Origin: Pedobacter glucosidilyticus
GTDB taxonomy: Bacteria; Bacteroidota; Bacteroidia; Sphingobacteriales; Sphingobacteriaceae
DNA length: 26,620 nucleotides
NCBI RefSeq assembly: GCF_002483235.1
Contig: NZ_DLHN01000040.1
Coordinates: 1-26,620 of the forward strand
Reading direction: 5' to 3'
Of the stretch, positions 9,201-17,477 are shown piece by piece. The notes below the pieces were generated by a model that did not search any database, was not told the DNA's origin, and saw nothing but the letters and a program-made list of their open reading frames with translations. A program made the position numbers and the translations under genes. Position 1 is the stretch's first letter, and every line of letters begins with the position of its first letter.

Positions 9201-10425
9201 TAGGTATAGCGTTATCTACCCTTAAACTTGGTATATCTACAGTTTTAAGAATGATATTTAAATAATGAGCTATGATATTTGTTGGGGCAACCACTGGTAC
9301 GCTTACTGCCGAGTATAAGGTAATATCAGATAGTGTTTGCTCAATCGGATTTAAAATCGTCATTTCTGGATCTCCTGGAAACCTTACTGTACCGGTATTA
9401 TTAGGGTTACAAGACTGTGAGACTTGTAATTGCGCCACACTAATAGGTTTAGACCCTTTAATTACAAAAGCTGTACTACCGTAAAAGGTTATAATACTAC
9501 CTTTTGCATACGGGTTTTGTAATTGAATATTACCCACTTGGGTGGTCGAACCATTTACGGAAACCTCAGTATTATCCTCATTTACAAAAATTCTAATGAT
9601 ATCTTGTGCACCATTTTGAGCATTATAAAATGGTGCAGTTACATAATTTTTACCCCAAGCTGATATAGGAAAAAGCTGCTGATAGAGATTATCTTGCGTA
9701 GTACCTGCATTATTTGTACAGAAGCCATTTTGTGTACTTCCAGAAAAAGCTGCCAAAGGCTTACAATTACCAATTGTTTTTATCCTAACACCAGTTACAT
9801 CCGTTGTTGATTGGTATTGGTAAACATCACCTTTATCTAACCTTACTTGAAATGGCGTTGTTCCAACTCTATTGCTATTATAAACTGAAGCAACTGGTGA
9901 GATTTCTATTTGTGTGCTATCTTCTACCCCAACCAAAGTAAACTGCGAAACTCTAAAATTATTAGCGCTAACAGGTACTTGGTCATAAGCCATAGCAATA
10001 TATTCATTACCTAAAGCTTTGGTGGGTAAAACCAATGTTGCTGCAGACCTAGCACTTCTAGAAATATGCGAATATAAAACAATAGGAACATCAGATGTTA
10101 CATGGATCCCTCGGTCTTGATACACAATATCAGAACCTCCAACATAGGTATTATTATAAATATTTGGGTCTATATAAACCGGAACGGCTTGATTAGCCAA
10201 AACCGTTACCGGAGGCAAGTTAACTCCTCCAGCATTTATGTTTACTGTTGCTTTGCTCTGCGAGGTAATAAAAAGTGTTAATCTAGAGCCTAATCCATCT
10301 ATATGCCCTGCATAAGCTACCCAAAAATCTGTCCCTCTATTAGATGAATTTTGGGCCATAGCATTTCCTGTAACAATAAAAAACAATACACTGTATAAAT
10401 ACAATACGCGTTTAAAATGGTTCAT
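6295..10425 (-). CDS. IgGFc-binding / PKD-repeat giant surface protein with T9SS type B sorting domain
   Basis: A 1376-residue secreted protein. A signal peptide ends GNAMAQ near residue 25. The first about 460 residues match an IgGFc-binding-protein-like N-terminal domain (NRGTDFWVAYAG... LTLFITSQSKATVNI). Four canonical PKD domains follow, with W-x-F-G-D cores at about residues 615 (WDFGDGN), 702 (WSFGDGN), 780 (WDFGDPA) and 980 (WNFGDGN). Related degenerate Ig-like units (IEWYWDYDQ, IEWFFNETS) are interleaved, and another Ig-like domain lies near 1210-1290. The last about 80 residues (VFTPNGDGTNDRWEI... WDGRFNGEDLPVGAYYY) are the gliding-motility-associated C-terminal domain (TIGR04131 type), which directs T9SS export and surface attachment. 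It likely acts as an adhesin. The downstream PorP/SprF gene overlaps it by one base. Confidence 0.92.
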   Translation of the reverse strand: MNHFKRVLYLYSVLFFIVTGNAMAQNSSNRGTDFWVAYAGHIDGLGSRLTLFITSQSKATVNINAGGVNLPPVTVLANQAVPVYIDPNIYNNTYVGGSDIVYQDRGIHVTSDVPIVLYSHISRSARSAATLVLPTKALGNEYIAMAYDQVPVSANNFRVSQFTLVGVEDSTQIEISPVASVYNSNRVGTTPFQVRLDKGDVYQYQSTTDVTGVRIKTIGNCKPLAAFSGSTQNGFCTNNAGTTQDNLYQQLFPISAWGKNYVTAPFYNAQNGAQDIIRIFVNEDNTEVSVNGSTTQVGNIQLQNPYAKGSIITFYGSTAFVIKGSKPISVAQLQVSQSCNPNNTGTVRFPGDPEMTILNPIEQTLSDITLYSAVSVPVVAPTNIIAHYLNIILKTVDIPSLRVDNAIPNGSFVTIDNEYSYITVDVTSSSATNPAHRIVCSGGFVAIAYGYGSIESYAYLAGSDLKNLNANISFFPKGSSNATSNLCIGEDYQVQLKLPYQTNKIIWDFNNGLKRDTVFSVIPSQIETVNGITSYFYDYQINASEITTSGMYNLKATVLNPAPASCSAEEEITTEFEVFNPPTASFIYNNKLCPESTIDFTPITDGRGNTVNKWLWDFGDGNISTLQNPNHAYATPGDKIVSLSVAVDKGCWSQVFKDTISINPFPNPDFNFSTPSCVGKEIQFSDISTASGQTITSWLWSFGDGNTSTLQNPKHVFTTVGDFTVTLTITTNNACTKAISKVIKINPLPITDFITPDFCLNDAIATFINTSTIADNSNMTYVWDFGDPASGSLNTSIQKDGVHNYSAQGVYRVKLTGTSTITGCQTVLEKDFIVNGSTPLARFNVLNENNLCINQEVIIEDLASVDFGEITKIEWYWDYDQNPALKLVDESPELRNTSLKRQYRFNYPIFHTPLIKQVKIRMVVYSGISCSSYLDKIITLKAVPQVNFTLPSTCLPQGKATFTNNTTINGVDDSAITYVWNFGDGNTSTQKNPIHQYTAAGNYEVILTATFNGCSKSDTLNLNVIAAIPEANFEVLNVHNLCSNQPVIFKDLSTISFGSITKIEWFFNETSGSSNPNYYQVVNAPVSGAEYSFIFPLFHSPLTKIITAKLKVYSETCVSEKIMSITLKAVPQISFAPIPEVCQEQANFRITQAKELSGFTGSATFTGRGVTADGMFSPSSAGVGQHQITYTFTGANGCVEVLSQSIKVNPTPIISAGENQTILIGGNAILNAVASGEGLTYSWSPATGLNNPSVLNPVANPTDDITYTLTVNSATGCVATDDVFVKVLQKPEIPNVFTPNGDGTNDRWEIKYLDSYPSVNVNIYNRYGKVVYQSDNYNQAWDGRFNGEDLPVGAYYYIITIEERNLKYSGSVMIVR

Positions 10426-10604
10426 CTCTTGGATAAAATCCCTCTATAAAGTAAGACTAATTATGGTTTAATTGGTTTAAGCTATTTTTTGTAATAGTAT
10501 AGCAATTTAGCATAAAAAATTATTTATTTCTTAATGCCAAAATCTCTTTATAATTTAGAATTTTTTCTGATGCTACCTTACCAATATTTTTATCCGATAC
10601 CAAA

Positions 10605-13499
10605 ATGTTAAGAGTAGAAAGCGATAAGCCCTGCAAGTTGGTTTATTCATTAGCCAAACATGATTTTTTAGGCTTTTTAATAGAGCCTCATGTTGTACAA
10701 TTGAACCAAAACGGAGGTTTCTCTCTTACTTACCAACGTATTTTCTCTAATACAGCTAATGAGTTTTTGCATATAATTGACGCTACTGATGTTAAACTGA
10801 TTAAGCTACTTGAGGAGATTGAGCAAAATAACATCATCAAAAAGTATTACAAAAAAACCATTAGACCTTTAGAGTTTTTTGCTAAAAATTGGGATGATAA
10901 ATTTAGTGATACCGTACGCCCAAAAATAGAAAAGAAACTTACAGAAGCTTTGGCGCTTATCCGCGATAAAGAAATTTACTTGATGGGCAAAGAAGGTTGG
11001 CCTGTTGAGAAGCAATTGCACTTGGCAGATGAAGCTGCAACTATCCTTTTTCATTTCAGACGTAACGAAACTGAAACCCGTTATTTCCCAACCATCAAAT
11101 ATCAGGGTTTAAGGATTGATTTTATGTTTAAAGATGCGCAGGTTATCACCAACCAGCCTGCTTTGTTGTTGTTAGATAATATGCTGTATCATTTTGATCA
11201 AGGTTTGGAAGGTAAAAAATTACAGCCCTTTCTCAATAAAAGATATATCTCCATTCCCAAATCATCAGAAACTACTTATTTCGAGAAATTTGTTGCCCCA
11301 CTGATAGAAAAATATCATGTTTATGCAGAAGGCTTTACCATCAATACAGAAAAATACGATGCTAAGCCTATTCTTAAAGTGGTTTATGTACCAGAAGGCG
11401 TATCAGAAATACAACTTTATTTTAAATATGCTGATTATGTTTTTGCTGCCGGTAGCGATAGGCAAGTAACCGTTAGAATGGAGAAAATAGACGATGATTA
11501 TATCTTTCATCGTATTAAACGCTCTTTATCGTGGGAGAAAAGTAAGTTAGACGAGCTTTTAGCTCTAGGCCTCAAAACCAATAGTAACCTTTTTGTGCAT
11601 TTGCAAGTAGCGCATCAGCATGATGAAACCGATTTATCTTTTTCTGTTTTTGATTGGATAAGTGAACATCATGAAGACCTAGTAGCCAAAGGTTTTGAAT
11701 TTGAGCAAGACAGTAGCGCCAAAAAATATGTAATTGGCAACAGTAAAATAGATTTAGAAATCCAAGAAAAGAACGATTGGTTTGATATTAACGCTATTGT
11801 GCAATTTGGCATTTATAAAATCCCTTTTATTCAGCTTAAAAATCATATCCTCAATAAAAAAAGAGAGTTTACTTTACCTAATGGTGAGATTGCTATCATC
11901 CCAGAAAAATGGTTTTCGCAATATGGAAATTTGCTTTCCTTTACGGATGGTACAGACAGTTTAAGACTAAAAAAACTACATGTAGGTTTGGTTCATGATT
12001 TTGCTAACAGCGATTTGGCCAGCGTTACCATGGATAGAAAACTGCAACGCTTGGCAGATTTTGAGTTTATTGAGGAAGTTACCGAGCCCACAAATTTTAA
12101 TGGTACGTTAAGACCTTATCAAAAAGCTGGTTACAACTGGTTCCATTTTCTGCAGAAATATAATTTTGGTGGCTGCCTGGCTGATGATATGGGCTTGGGT
12201 AAAACTGTACAAACTTTAGCCTTATTACAAAAAGCTAAAGAAGAGCAAGCAGCACTAGGCATCCATACCACTTCTTTATTGATTATGCCTACTTCTTTAA
12301 TTTATAACTGGATTAATGAAGCCAAACGTTTTACACCACAACTTAAAATTTGCACACACACGGGTACTAACCGCGAAAAAGACATCAGTATTTTCAGTCG
12401 GTACGATTTAGTGATTACCACTTATGGTATTAGTCGATTAGATGTTGAAGTAATCAAAGAGATGTATTTCAACTATATTATTTTAGATGAAAGTCAGAAC
12501 ATCAAAAATCCATCGTCAAAATCTTTTAAAGCGGTTAAGCAACTCAAATCAAAATATAAACTTATACTTTCTGGTACACCGGTAGAAAATACGGTTAACG
12601 ATTTATGGACGCAGATGTCTTTCATAAACCCAGGTTTATTAGGCTCTCAAACGTTTTTTCAGCAAGAGTTTGTACAGCCTATAGAGAAAAAGAAAGACGA
12701 GGAAAAGGCACAAAAGCTTCAGGTTTTGATAAAACCTTTTGTGATGCGTCGTACCAAAGAGCAAGTAGCTACAGAGCTCCCACCAAAAACAGAAAGTTTG
12801 TTTTATAGCGAAATGACGGTAGAACAAGCCGAGTTTTATGAGAAAACAAAATCAGAATACCGTAACGAACTGATGAAATCTCTAGAAGACGGAACTTTCT
12901 CGAAATCGCCCATACAGATTTTACAGGGCCTTACCAAACTAAGGCAAATAGCTAATCATCCGGCTTTGGTTGATGGAGATTATGAAGGCGAAGCTGGTAA
13001 GTTTAAAGATGTTATCCATAAATTAAACAGCGTTGTAGAAGCTGGCCATAAAGTATTGGTATTTTCGCAATTTGTAAAACAGCTAGAACTTTACAAGCAA
13101 TATTTTAATGATAAAAAGGTTAAATACTCTTATTTAGATGGCTCTACCGCTAACCGAGGAAAAGTAGTAGAAGAGTTTAAACAAGATCAAGACATCCAAA
13201 TCTTCTTAATTTCTATAAAAGCTGGTGGCGTTGGTTTAAATTTAACCGAAGCTGATTATGTTTTTATCCTAGACCCATGGTGGAACCCAGCTGTAGAACA
13301 ACAAGCTATAGACCGTACACACCGTATTGGCCAAACAAAAAATGTTTTCATCTATAAATTTATCACCAGAGATACAGTAGAGGAGAAAATTATAGCTCTA
13401 CAAAATAGAAAACTTAGCGTAGCACAATCTTTAATTACGACAGAAGAAAGCTTCATCAAATCTTTATCAGAAGAAGATATTAAAGAAATTGTAGGGTAA
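10605..13499 (+). CDS. SNF2/Rad54-family DEAD/DEAH-like helicase
   Basis: A 964-residue SNF2-family ATPase that would translocate on double-stranded DNA and remodel protein-DNA complexes. The N-terminal about 480 residues are a Bacteroidota-typical extension. The helicase core starts near LRPYQKAGYNWFHFL (about 503). Motif I is DDMGLGKT (about 526-533), motif II is DESQ (about 627-630, in place of DEAH), and motif III is SGTPVENT (about 656). In the second RecA lobe, GGVGLNLTEADYVFILDPWW and AIDRTHRIGQ (motif VI, about 900-910) are intact. Length and motifs are complete, so the enzyme should be active. It is divergent from the PKD protein gene across 179 bp and ends at a hairpin facing the DUF4350-like gene. 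Its exact role (repair, transcription or defence) is not indicated by neighbours. Confidence 0.93.
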   Translation: MLRVESDKPCKLVYSLAKHDFLGFLIEPHVVQLNQNGGFSLTYQRIFSNTANEFLHIIDATDVKLIKLLEEIEQNNIIKKYYKKTIRPLEFFAKNWDDKFSDTVRPKIEKKLTEALALIRDKEIYLMGKEGWPVEKQLHLADEAATILFHFRRNETETRYFPTIKYQGLRIDFMFKDAQVITNQPALLLLDNMLYHFDQGLEGKKLQPFLNKRYISIPKSSETTYFEKFVAPLIEKYHVYAEGFTINTEKYDAKPILKVVYVPEGVSEIQLYFKYADYVFAAGSDRQVTVRMEKIDDDYIFHRIKRSLSWEKSKLDELLALGLKTNSNLFVHLQVAHQHDETDLSFSVFDWISEHHEDLVAKGFEFEQDSSAKKYVIGNSKIDLEIQEKNDWFDINAIVQFGIYKIPFIQLKNHILNKKREFTLPNGEIAIIPEKWFSQYGNLLSFTDGTDSLRLKKLHVGLVHDFANSDLASVTMDRKLQRLADFEFIEEVTEPTNFNGTLRPYQKAGYNWFHFLQKYNFGGCLADDMGLGKTVQTLALLQKAKEEQAALGIHTTSLLIMPTSLIYNWINEAKRFTPQLKICTHTGTNREKDISIFSRYDLVITTYGISRLDVEVIKEMYFNYIILDESQNIKNPSSKSFKAVKQLKSKYKLILSGTPVENTVNDLWTQMSFINPGLLGSQTFFQQEFVQPIEKKKDEEKAQKLQVLIKPFVMRRTKEQVATELPPKTESLFYSEMTVEQAEFYEKTKSEYRNELMKSLEDGTFSKSPIQILQGLTKLRQIANHPALVDGDYEGEAGKFKDVIHKLNSVVEAGHKVLVFSQFVKQLELYKQYFNDKKVKYSYLDGSTANRGKVVEEFKQDQDIQIFLISIKAGGVGLNLTEADYVFILDPWWNPAVEQQAIDRTHRIGQTKNVFIYKFITRDTVEEKIIALQNRKLSVAQSLITTEESFIKSLSEEDIKEIVG

Positions 13500-13501
13500 A
13501 A

Positions 13502-13534
13502 AAAGCAGAGTCCGTATTACAAAACCTCTGCTTT
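13502..13534. terminator. Hairpin terminator between convergent genes
   Basis: A 9-bp stem AAAGCAGAG (13502-13510) and CTCTGCTTT (13526-13534) with a 15-base loop. On the minus strand the stem runs into seven T residues, which makes a good terminator for the gldH-side transcript. On the plus strand the T tract is short, so it works less well for the helicase gene. Confidence 0.7.
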
Positions 13535-13554
13535 AAACCCCTTATAGACTAATT

Positions 13555-14343
13555 TTAGTCTAACAACAACCAAGTTGTTAACTCTTCTGCAGCTTTGTTA
13601 TTTTCAAAAACGATGGTATTTCCTTTGTAAGTGTTTAGGATATCGTTATCAATATATTCATTATAAATCCAAGGGTCGCCGGCAGCAAATACTTTACCTT
13701 TTCCGTATCTGGCAGTTGCCATAATTACATCGCCTTTATCTGTAATTAAAGCTTTGGCATTTTTGCTTACGCTGATGGTTGATATACCCTTAAGGAATAA
13801 ATTCTTAGCAGTTTTAAAAATTTCATTACCTGCTTCTGGTACAATTAAGCCTACAGATAAATCTTTCTCCACCGCATTTCTTATTTTATCATTAAAATTT
13901 ATACCAAATACATTGGCCAGTTTATTAAAATGTGGGAGTTCGCAGTTGACAGAGTCATTAGCTAATAAAACCAAAGTACCACCCGCTTTAACCCATTTTT
14001 TTATTGCTTTTATAGCATCCCTATCTACAAAGTTTGGATTAGCTGTTTCCTTTTTAGTGTCAGGATCTGTAATGATATAAACATCAGTACCAGCTAAATT
14101 TGCTTTAGTGGGTGCAACAGTTAAGCTTTTAAGAGCCGCACCTTTTTGTTTAAACATTTCTCCCCATTTAGAGTAGCCTGTCATCGCTTTATCTTCCCAG
14201 GTGTAATGAAAACGATTGGTTTTACCATCTTTGGTTTGGTATTCATTATTGTAGAAATAATCTAAAGTAACGGTTTTCTTGTCTTGGGCTGTAACGGTAA
14301 TCGCTAAAAAAGCAAATAAGCAGGCTAAAATGATTTTATTCAT
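13555..14343 (-). CDS. Secreted DUF4350-like (GATase-1-like fold) protein
   Basis: A 262-residue protein with a signal peptide (MNKIILACLFAFLAITVTAQ, cleaved before DKK). The body resembles the DUF4350/glutamine-amidotransferase-like domain that in many Bacteroidota is found attached to, or next to, unsaturated rhamnogalacturonyl hydrolases of family GH88/GH105. Recognisable parts are the TLDYFYNNEYQ start, the YIITDPDTKKE strand, AIKKWVKAGGTLVLLAND (the alpha/beta fold segment) and ATARYGKGKVFAAGDPW near the end. Here it is a stand-alone protein with no sugar hydrolase beside it. The gene lies 11 bp downstream of gldH on the same strand and may be co-transcribed. Its molecular function is unknown; the family assignment is from memory of the pattern. 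Confidence 0.65.
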   Translation of the reverse strand: MNKIILACLFAFLAITVTAQDKKTVTLDYFYNNEYQTKDGKTNRFHYTWEDKAMTGYSKWGEMFKQKGAALKSLTVAPTKANLAGTDVYIITDPDTKKETANPNFVDRDAIKAIKKWVKAGGTLVLLANDSVNCELPHFNKLANVFGINFNDKIRNAVEKDLSVGLIVPEAGNEIFKTAKNLFLKGISTISVSKNAKALITDKGDVIMATARYGKGKVFAAGDPWIYNEYIDNDILNTYKGNTIVFENNKAAEELTTWLLLD

Positions 14344-14354
14344 GATGGATTTTT

Positions 14355-14822
14355 TTAATGTGCAGGTTCTATTCTTAAGCCAATATCAGAAACGGCTTTT
14401 AATGGGTTATCTCTCATGTTTTGTTCTATAACAAAACTGTATTTCCCCTTTTTAGGGAAACGATAATTTTCTTTAAAAATAAGCTGATAGGTATACAAAT
14501 TTCCAGAGCCTTTACCTAGCCACTCGCCATCTGGTTTAGCGAGTTGAAACTCTTCTCTTTGAACGGTTTTTTGTTGGTCAGGGTTGGTAACACTTACCCG
14601 CACCCAAACATTGGCATATTTATAATCATCTGTATGCCTAAAATTAATATAAATATGATATGGCATATTGATATCCTGAATATCAACCTGTGCTCTTAAG
14701 GGTTTATCATAAGACCAATTACCATTTTTAGTAGCTTCAAAAGTATCAATAATAGCATGGTCTGTGCAAGCTTGCATAAACCATACTAAAAGTATGATAA
14801 GGCCTTTTAAACAGTTTTTCAT
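14355..14822 (-). CDS. gldH: Gliding motility lipoprotein GldH
   Basis: A 155-residue lipoprotein with signal MKNCLKGLIILLVWFMQAC and lipidation at Cys19. The sequence follows the GldH pattern: an early aspartate/phenylalanine-rich start (IIDTFEATKNGNWSY), DINMPYHIYINFRHTDDYKYANVWV, GEWLGKGSGNLYTYQLIFKENYRFPKKGKYSFVIEQNMRDNPL, and a C-terminal DIGLRIE. GldH is a periplasmic-side lipoprotein required for gliding in Flavobacterium johnsoniae, but it is also conserved in non-gliding Bacteroidota. Its ATG overlaps the stop of the RicT-like gene by 4 bases (ATGA), so the two are translationally coupled. The holB-ricT-gldH order agrees with the arrangement I know from related genomes. Confidence 0.93.
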   Translation of the reverse strand: MKNCLKGLIILLVWFMQACTDHAIIDTFEATKNGNWSYDKPLRAQVDIQDINMPYHIYINFRHTDDYKYANVWVRVSVTNPDQQKTVQREEFQLAKPDGEWLGKGSGNLYTYQLIFKENYRFPKKGKYSFVIEQNMRDNPLKAVSDIGLRIEPAH

Positions 14823-16192
14823 CCTTGTTGATCTGGCTTTTTATCTTGGTTAGGATTTCTCCTTTTTTTAAACTTATTCTTTTTAGGTTTATTTTCTCCG
14901 GCTACTCCTCCTGGCTCTTGCAACTTAGGCTGCGCTGTCTGCTGCGGCTTAGCTTGCTGTGGCGCTGGCGTATTTTGTCTAGCTTGTAATGGTGGATTTT
15001 GTTGATTAGGATTTCTAACTTCCTGACCACCATTTTGATTTCTGTTTTTTGATTTATTACGATTATTCTTCTTTCTATTTCTAGATTTTTCGTCTAACCT
15101 GGTTAAGCTATCTTGCCCAACAACGTTTTCATAATCAAAAGATTTTTCGGTCTTAACCAATTCTTCTAAAACAGCGGCGTGGTCTTTTAAATCATCAGGT
15201 TTTAAACCTTTTTTATTCATTTCCTGAATTTCCTTAACCCTATCAATATCTAAAGGAATCCAAGTATTATCTTCACCGTAATAGCTAAACCACATCAGCT
15301 TTTTAAAGATATCTGTCTTTTGTAAACGGGCCTCACCTTTTTCGGTACGTAATTTTTCTACATTATCTGGGATATGCTTTAAAGCATCCATGTAAGAATC
15401 TAGCTCGTAGTTGAGGCAACATTTTAGTTTTCCGCACTGTCCGGCTAGTTTTAAGGTATTCAAAGATAAGTTTTGGTAACGAGCAGCAGCGGTAGAAACA
15501 GTTTTAAAATCTGTTAACCAGGTAGAGCAGCAAAGCTCTCTTCCGCATGAACCAATACCACCTAATCTGCTGGCTTCTTGGCGCATACCTATTTGACGCA
15601 TTTCTATCCTTACCCTAAAAGATTCTGCTAATTTTTTAATAAGCTCTCTAAAATCTACCCTACCATCAGCAGTGTAAAAGAAAGTAGCTTTTGATTTATC
15701 TCCTTGATATTCTACATCAGAAAGTTTCATGGCTAAGCCCAATTCTAAAGCAATAGTTCTGGCTTTATGCATGGTTTCATATTCACGCTCTTTGGCACTT
15801 TTCCATTTGTCTACATCTTGTGGTGTAGCTTTTCTTAAGATTTTTAAAGGCGCTTTTTCTTCGGTAACCCTTTTACGGTTCATTTGTATTCTTACCAATT
15901 CTCCGGTAAGGGTAACATGGCCAATATCATAGCCTCCGGTAGTGGTTTCAACCGCTATCAGCTCACCCGCCTCCAGATAAATATTTTCCTCATTACGATA
16001 AAAATCTTTTCTAGAGCCTTTAAATCTAACTTCAACGTAGTTAAAAGGTTTATATGAAGATGGCATATCCATGTCGGACAGCCAATCGTAAACATCTAAT
16101 TTGCTGCAACCCCCGTCTGTTAAACAAGAGCCATTACTTTTGCAGCCGCCAGGCGTACATCCTCCGCCTGAAGAGCAACTTCCACATCCCAT
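14819..16192 (-). CDS. ricT: PSP1/RicT-family protein with Cys-rich N-terminus and basic tail
   Basis: A 457-residue homologue of B. subtilis RicT (YaaT), a PSP1-domain protein that there forms an Fe-S-containing complex affecting RNase Y. The PSP1 core spans about residues 50-270. It contains two conserved cysteine motifs, GSCGRELCC (214-222) and GQCGKLKCC (251-259), of the kind that hold a [4Fe-4S] cluster. The first 30 residues are Gly/Cys-rich, with Cys at 3, 6, 12, 17, 23 and 29. The last about 90 residues are low-complexity, Lys/Asn-rich and then Gln/Pro-rich, and are probably disordered and RNA- or protein-binding. The ATG is 3 bases from the end of holB, and the 3' end overlaps gldH by 4 bases. 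What it regulates in Bacteroidota is not known from sequence. Confidence 0.9.
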   Translation of the reverse strand: MGCGSCSSGGGCTPGGCKSNGSCLTDGGCSKLDVYDWLSDMDMPSSYKPFNYVEVRFKGSRKDFYRNEENIYLEAGELIAVETTTGGYDIGHVTLTGELVRIQMNRKRVTEEKAPLKILRKATPQDVDKWKSAKEREYETMHKARTIALELGLAMKLSDVEYQGDKSKATFFYTADGRVDFRELIKKLAESFRVRIEMRQIGMRQEASRLGGIGSCGRELCCSTWLTDFKTVSTAAARYQNLSLNTLKLAGQCGKLKCCLNYELDSYMDALKHIPDNVEKLRTEKGEARLQKTDIFKKLMWFSYYGEDNTWIPLDIDRVKEIQEMNKKGLKPDDLKDHAAVLEELVKTEKSFDYENVVGQDSLTRLDEKSRNRKKNNRNKSKNRNQNGGQEVRNPNQQNPPLQARQNTPAPQQAKPQQTAQPKLQEPGGVAGENKPKKNKFKKRRNPNQDKKPDQQG

Positions 16193-16195
16193 AAT

Positions 16196-17341
16196 TTATA
16201 ATATATGTTGAGTCCCCGCAGGGAGCGTATTAAACTTTAAAATTTTAACCAAATTCAAAGATACATCTAAAAATAATATCTTCGGATTTGCATTTCTTTC
16301 TATATGATAATGAGCTTTTTCTAACTCGTTTGCAATAGCTTCTGCTTTTGCCAGGTTTAAAATTTTCGAAAAATTACTAATAAATTCTAATTCTTTTGCA
16401 GATAAATGTATTAAACCTGGTGTTTCTGCCAAAAATAGCATGCACTCTCGCATTAAATTAATGCCATAGCGCAGCAAATTCTTCTGATTCTCTCGGCCCA
16501 TTTTAGAAAAATCATCCTCAACAAAAGCAACCAATTTTAAACCTTGGTTACCGTAGCAGGCCCTTAACCAGTTGCTTAGCAAATCATGATAATCATTCTC
16601 CTCATGTGTCATAAAAGTTAACGCTGCTTGCAAGTTTCCATTGCTTAGGTAAGCTAGTTGCATGGCTTTTTCTTCGCTTAATTGATGTTTTTCTATCAAA
16701 AATTTACAAACATCTGCGTTGCTTTGCTTTGGTATCTTAACAATTTGCGTTCTAGAGATGATGGTGTTTAAAATTTGTTCTTGATTTTGAGCGACAAGTA
16801 AAAACAAGGTCTTTTGTGCGGGCTCCTCAATAATTTTAAGTAAAGCATTACCTTCTTTCTCCAAATACTCAGGCAGCCACATGATCAACACCTTATACTC
16901 GGCCTCAAAAGGCTTTAAACTTAACTTTTGGATGATGCTATGGCACTCGGCAATGTTAATATTGGCCTGTTTATTATCAGCACTTAAATGATTACGCCAT
17001 TCATCCAAACCTAAATAAGGGTTTTGTAAAAAGCTAGCTCGCCACTCTTCCACAAAAGTGAGGGCAGTATCTTCTTTATGCTTTGCAAAGAAGGGATAAG
17101 AGAAATGTAAATCCGGATGAACCAATTTTTGATACTTCCTACATGATGAACATTCGCCACAAGAATCGTTTTCTAAAGGCTGCTCGCAACAAATATATTG
17201 CGCATAAGCAACTGCTAAAGCCAAGCTTCCAGACCCCTCCGGACCTAAAAATAATTGAGCATGACTTATCCTGCCATCTTTTACTGTTTTAATCAGATGA
17301 GCCTTAACCGTTTCCTGTCCTACAATATCTTTAAACTGCAT
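16196..17341 (-). CDS. holB: DNA polymerase III delta' subunit
   Basis: A clamp-loader subunit of 381 residues from the chosen ATG. MQFKDIVGQETVKAHLIKTV is the family N-terminus; an in-frame ATG at 17380 would add 13 residues that do not belong to the domain. The P-loop region reads GPEGSGSL (33-40) and lacks the Lys of Walker A, as is usual for delta', which does not hydrolyse ATP. A four-cysteine zinc module is present (C52, C61, C64, C67). The EEPAQKTLFLLVAQN strand and the sensor-1 region ISRT (in place of SRC) follow, then the C-terminal collar domain. It heads the minus-strand run holB-ricT-gldH and is divergent from ruvX across a 136-bp gap. Confidence 0.92.
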   Translation of the reverse strand: MQFKDIVGQETVKAHLIKTVKDGRISHAQLFLGPEGSGSLALAVAYAQYICCEQPLENDSCGECSSCRKYQKLVHPDLHFSYPFFAKHKEDTALTFVEEWRASFLQNPYLGLDEWRNHLSADNKQANINIAECHSIIQKLSLKPFEAEYKVLIMWLPEYLEKEGNALLKIIEEPAQKTLFLLVAQNQEQILNTIISRTQIVKIPKQSNADVCKFLIEKHQLSEEKAMQLAYLSNGNLQAALTFMTHEENDYHDLLSNWLRACYGNQGLKLVAFVEDDFSKMGRENQKNLLRYGINLMRECMLFLAETPGLIHLSAKELEFISNFSKILNLAKAEAIANELEKAHYHIERNANPKILFLDVSLNLVKILKFNTLPAGTQHIL

Positions 17342-17420
17342 TGCTGCAAAATAAAAATAAGTATTGAGATTTGCGTACATCGTACTGCGAAATCACTGTT
17401 TACTTTACACCAAAAGAGAT

Positions 17421-17439
17421 TACATTTGCTTTAATTTTG
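17421..17439 (+). promoter_or_regulatory. Candidate -7 boxes for ruvX
   Basis: Two sequences match the Bacteroidota -7 consensus TAnnTTTG: TACATTTG (17421-17428) and TAATTTTG (17432-17439), 38-50 bases before the ruvX ATG. Neither has a clean TTG at the proper -33 distance, so the call rests on the -7 element alone. Confidence 0.35.
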
Positions 17440-17477
17440 GTACGCTATACGCATACCTCAATACTAAATACTAAAAA

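Noticed and set aside
13754..14080. 108-codon plus-strand ORF
   Set aside because: It is antisense to the DUF4350-like gene, which has a signal peptide and a recognisable domain.
16196..17341. Loss of function in the delta' subunit because the P-loop lysine and SRC cysteine are missing
   Set aside because: Delta' subunits commonly have a degenerate P-loop and do not hydrolyse ATP; the zinc module and collar domain are intact.
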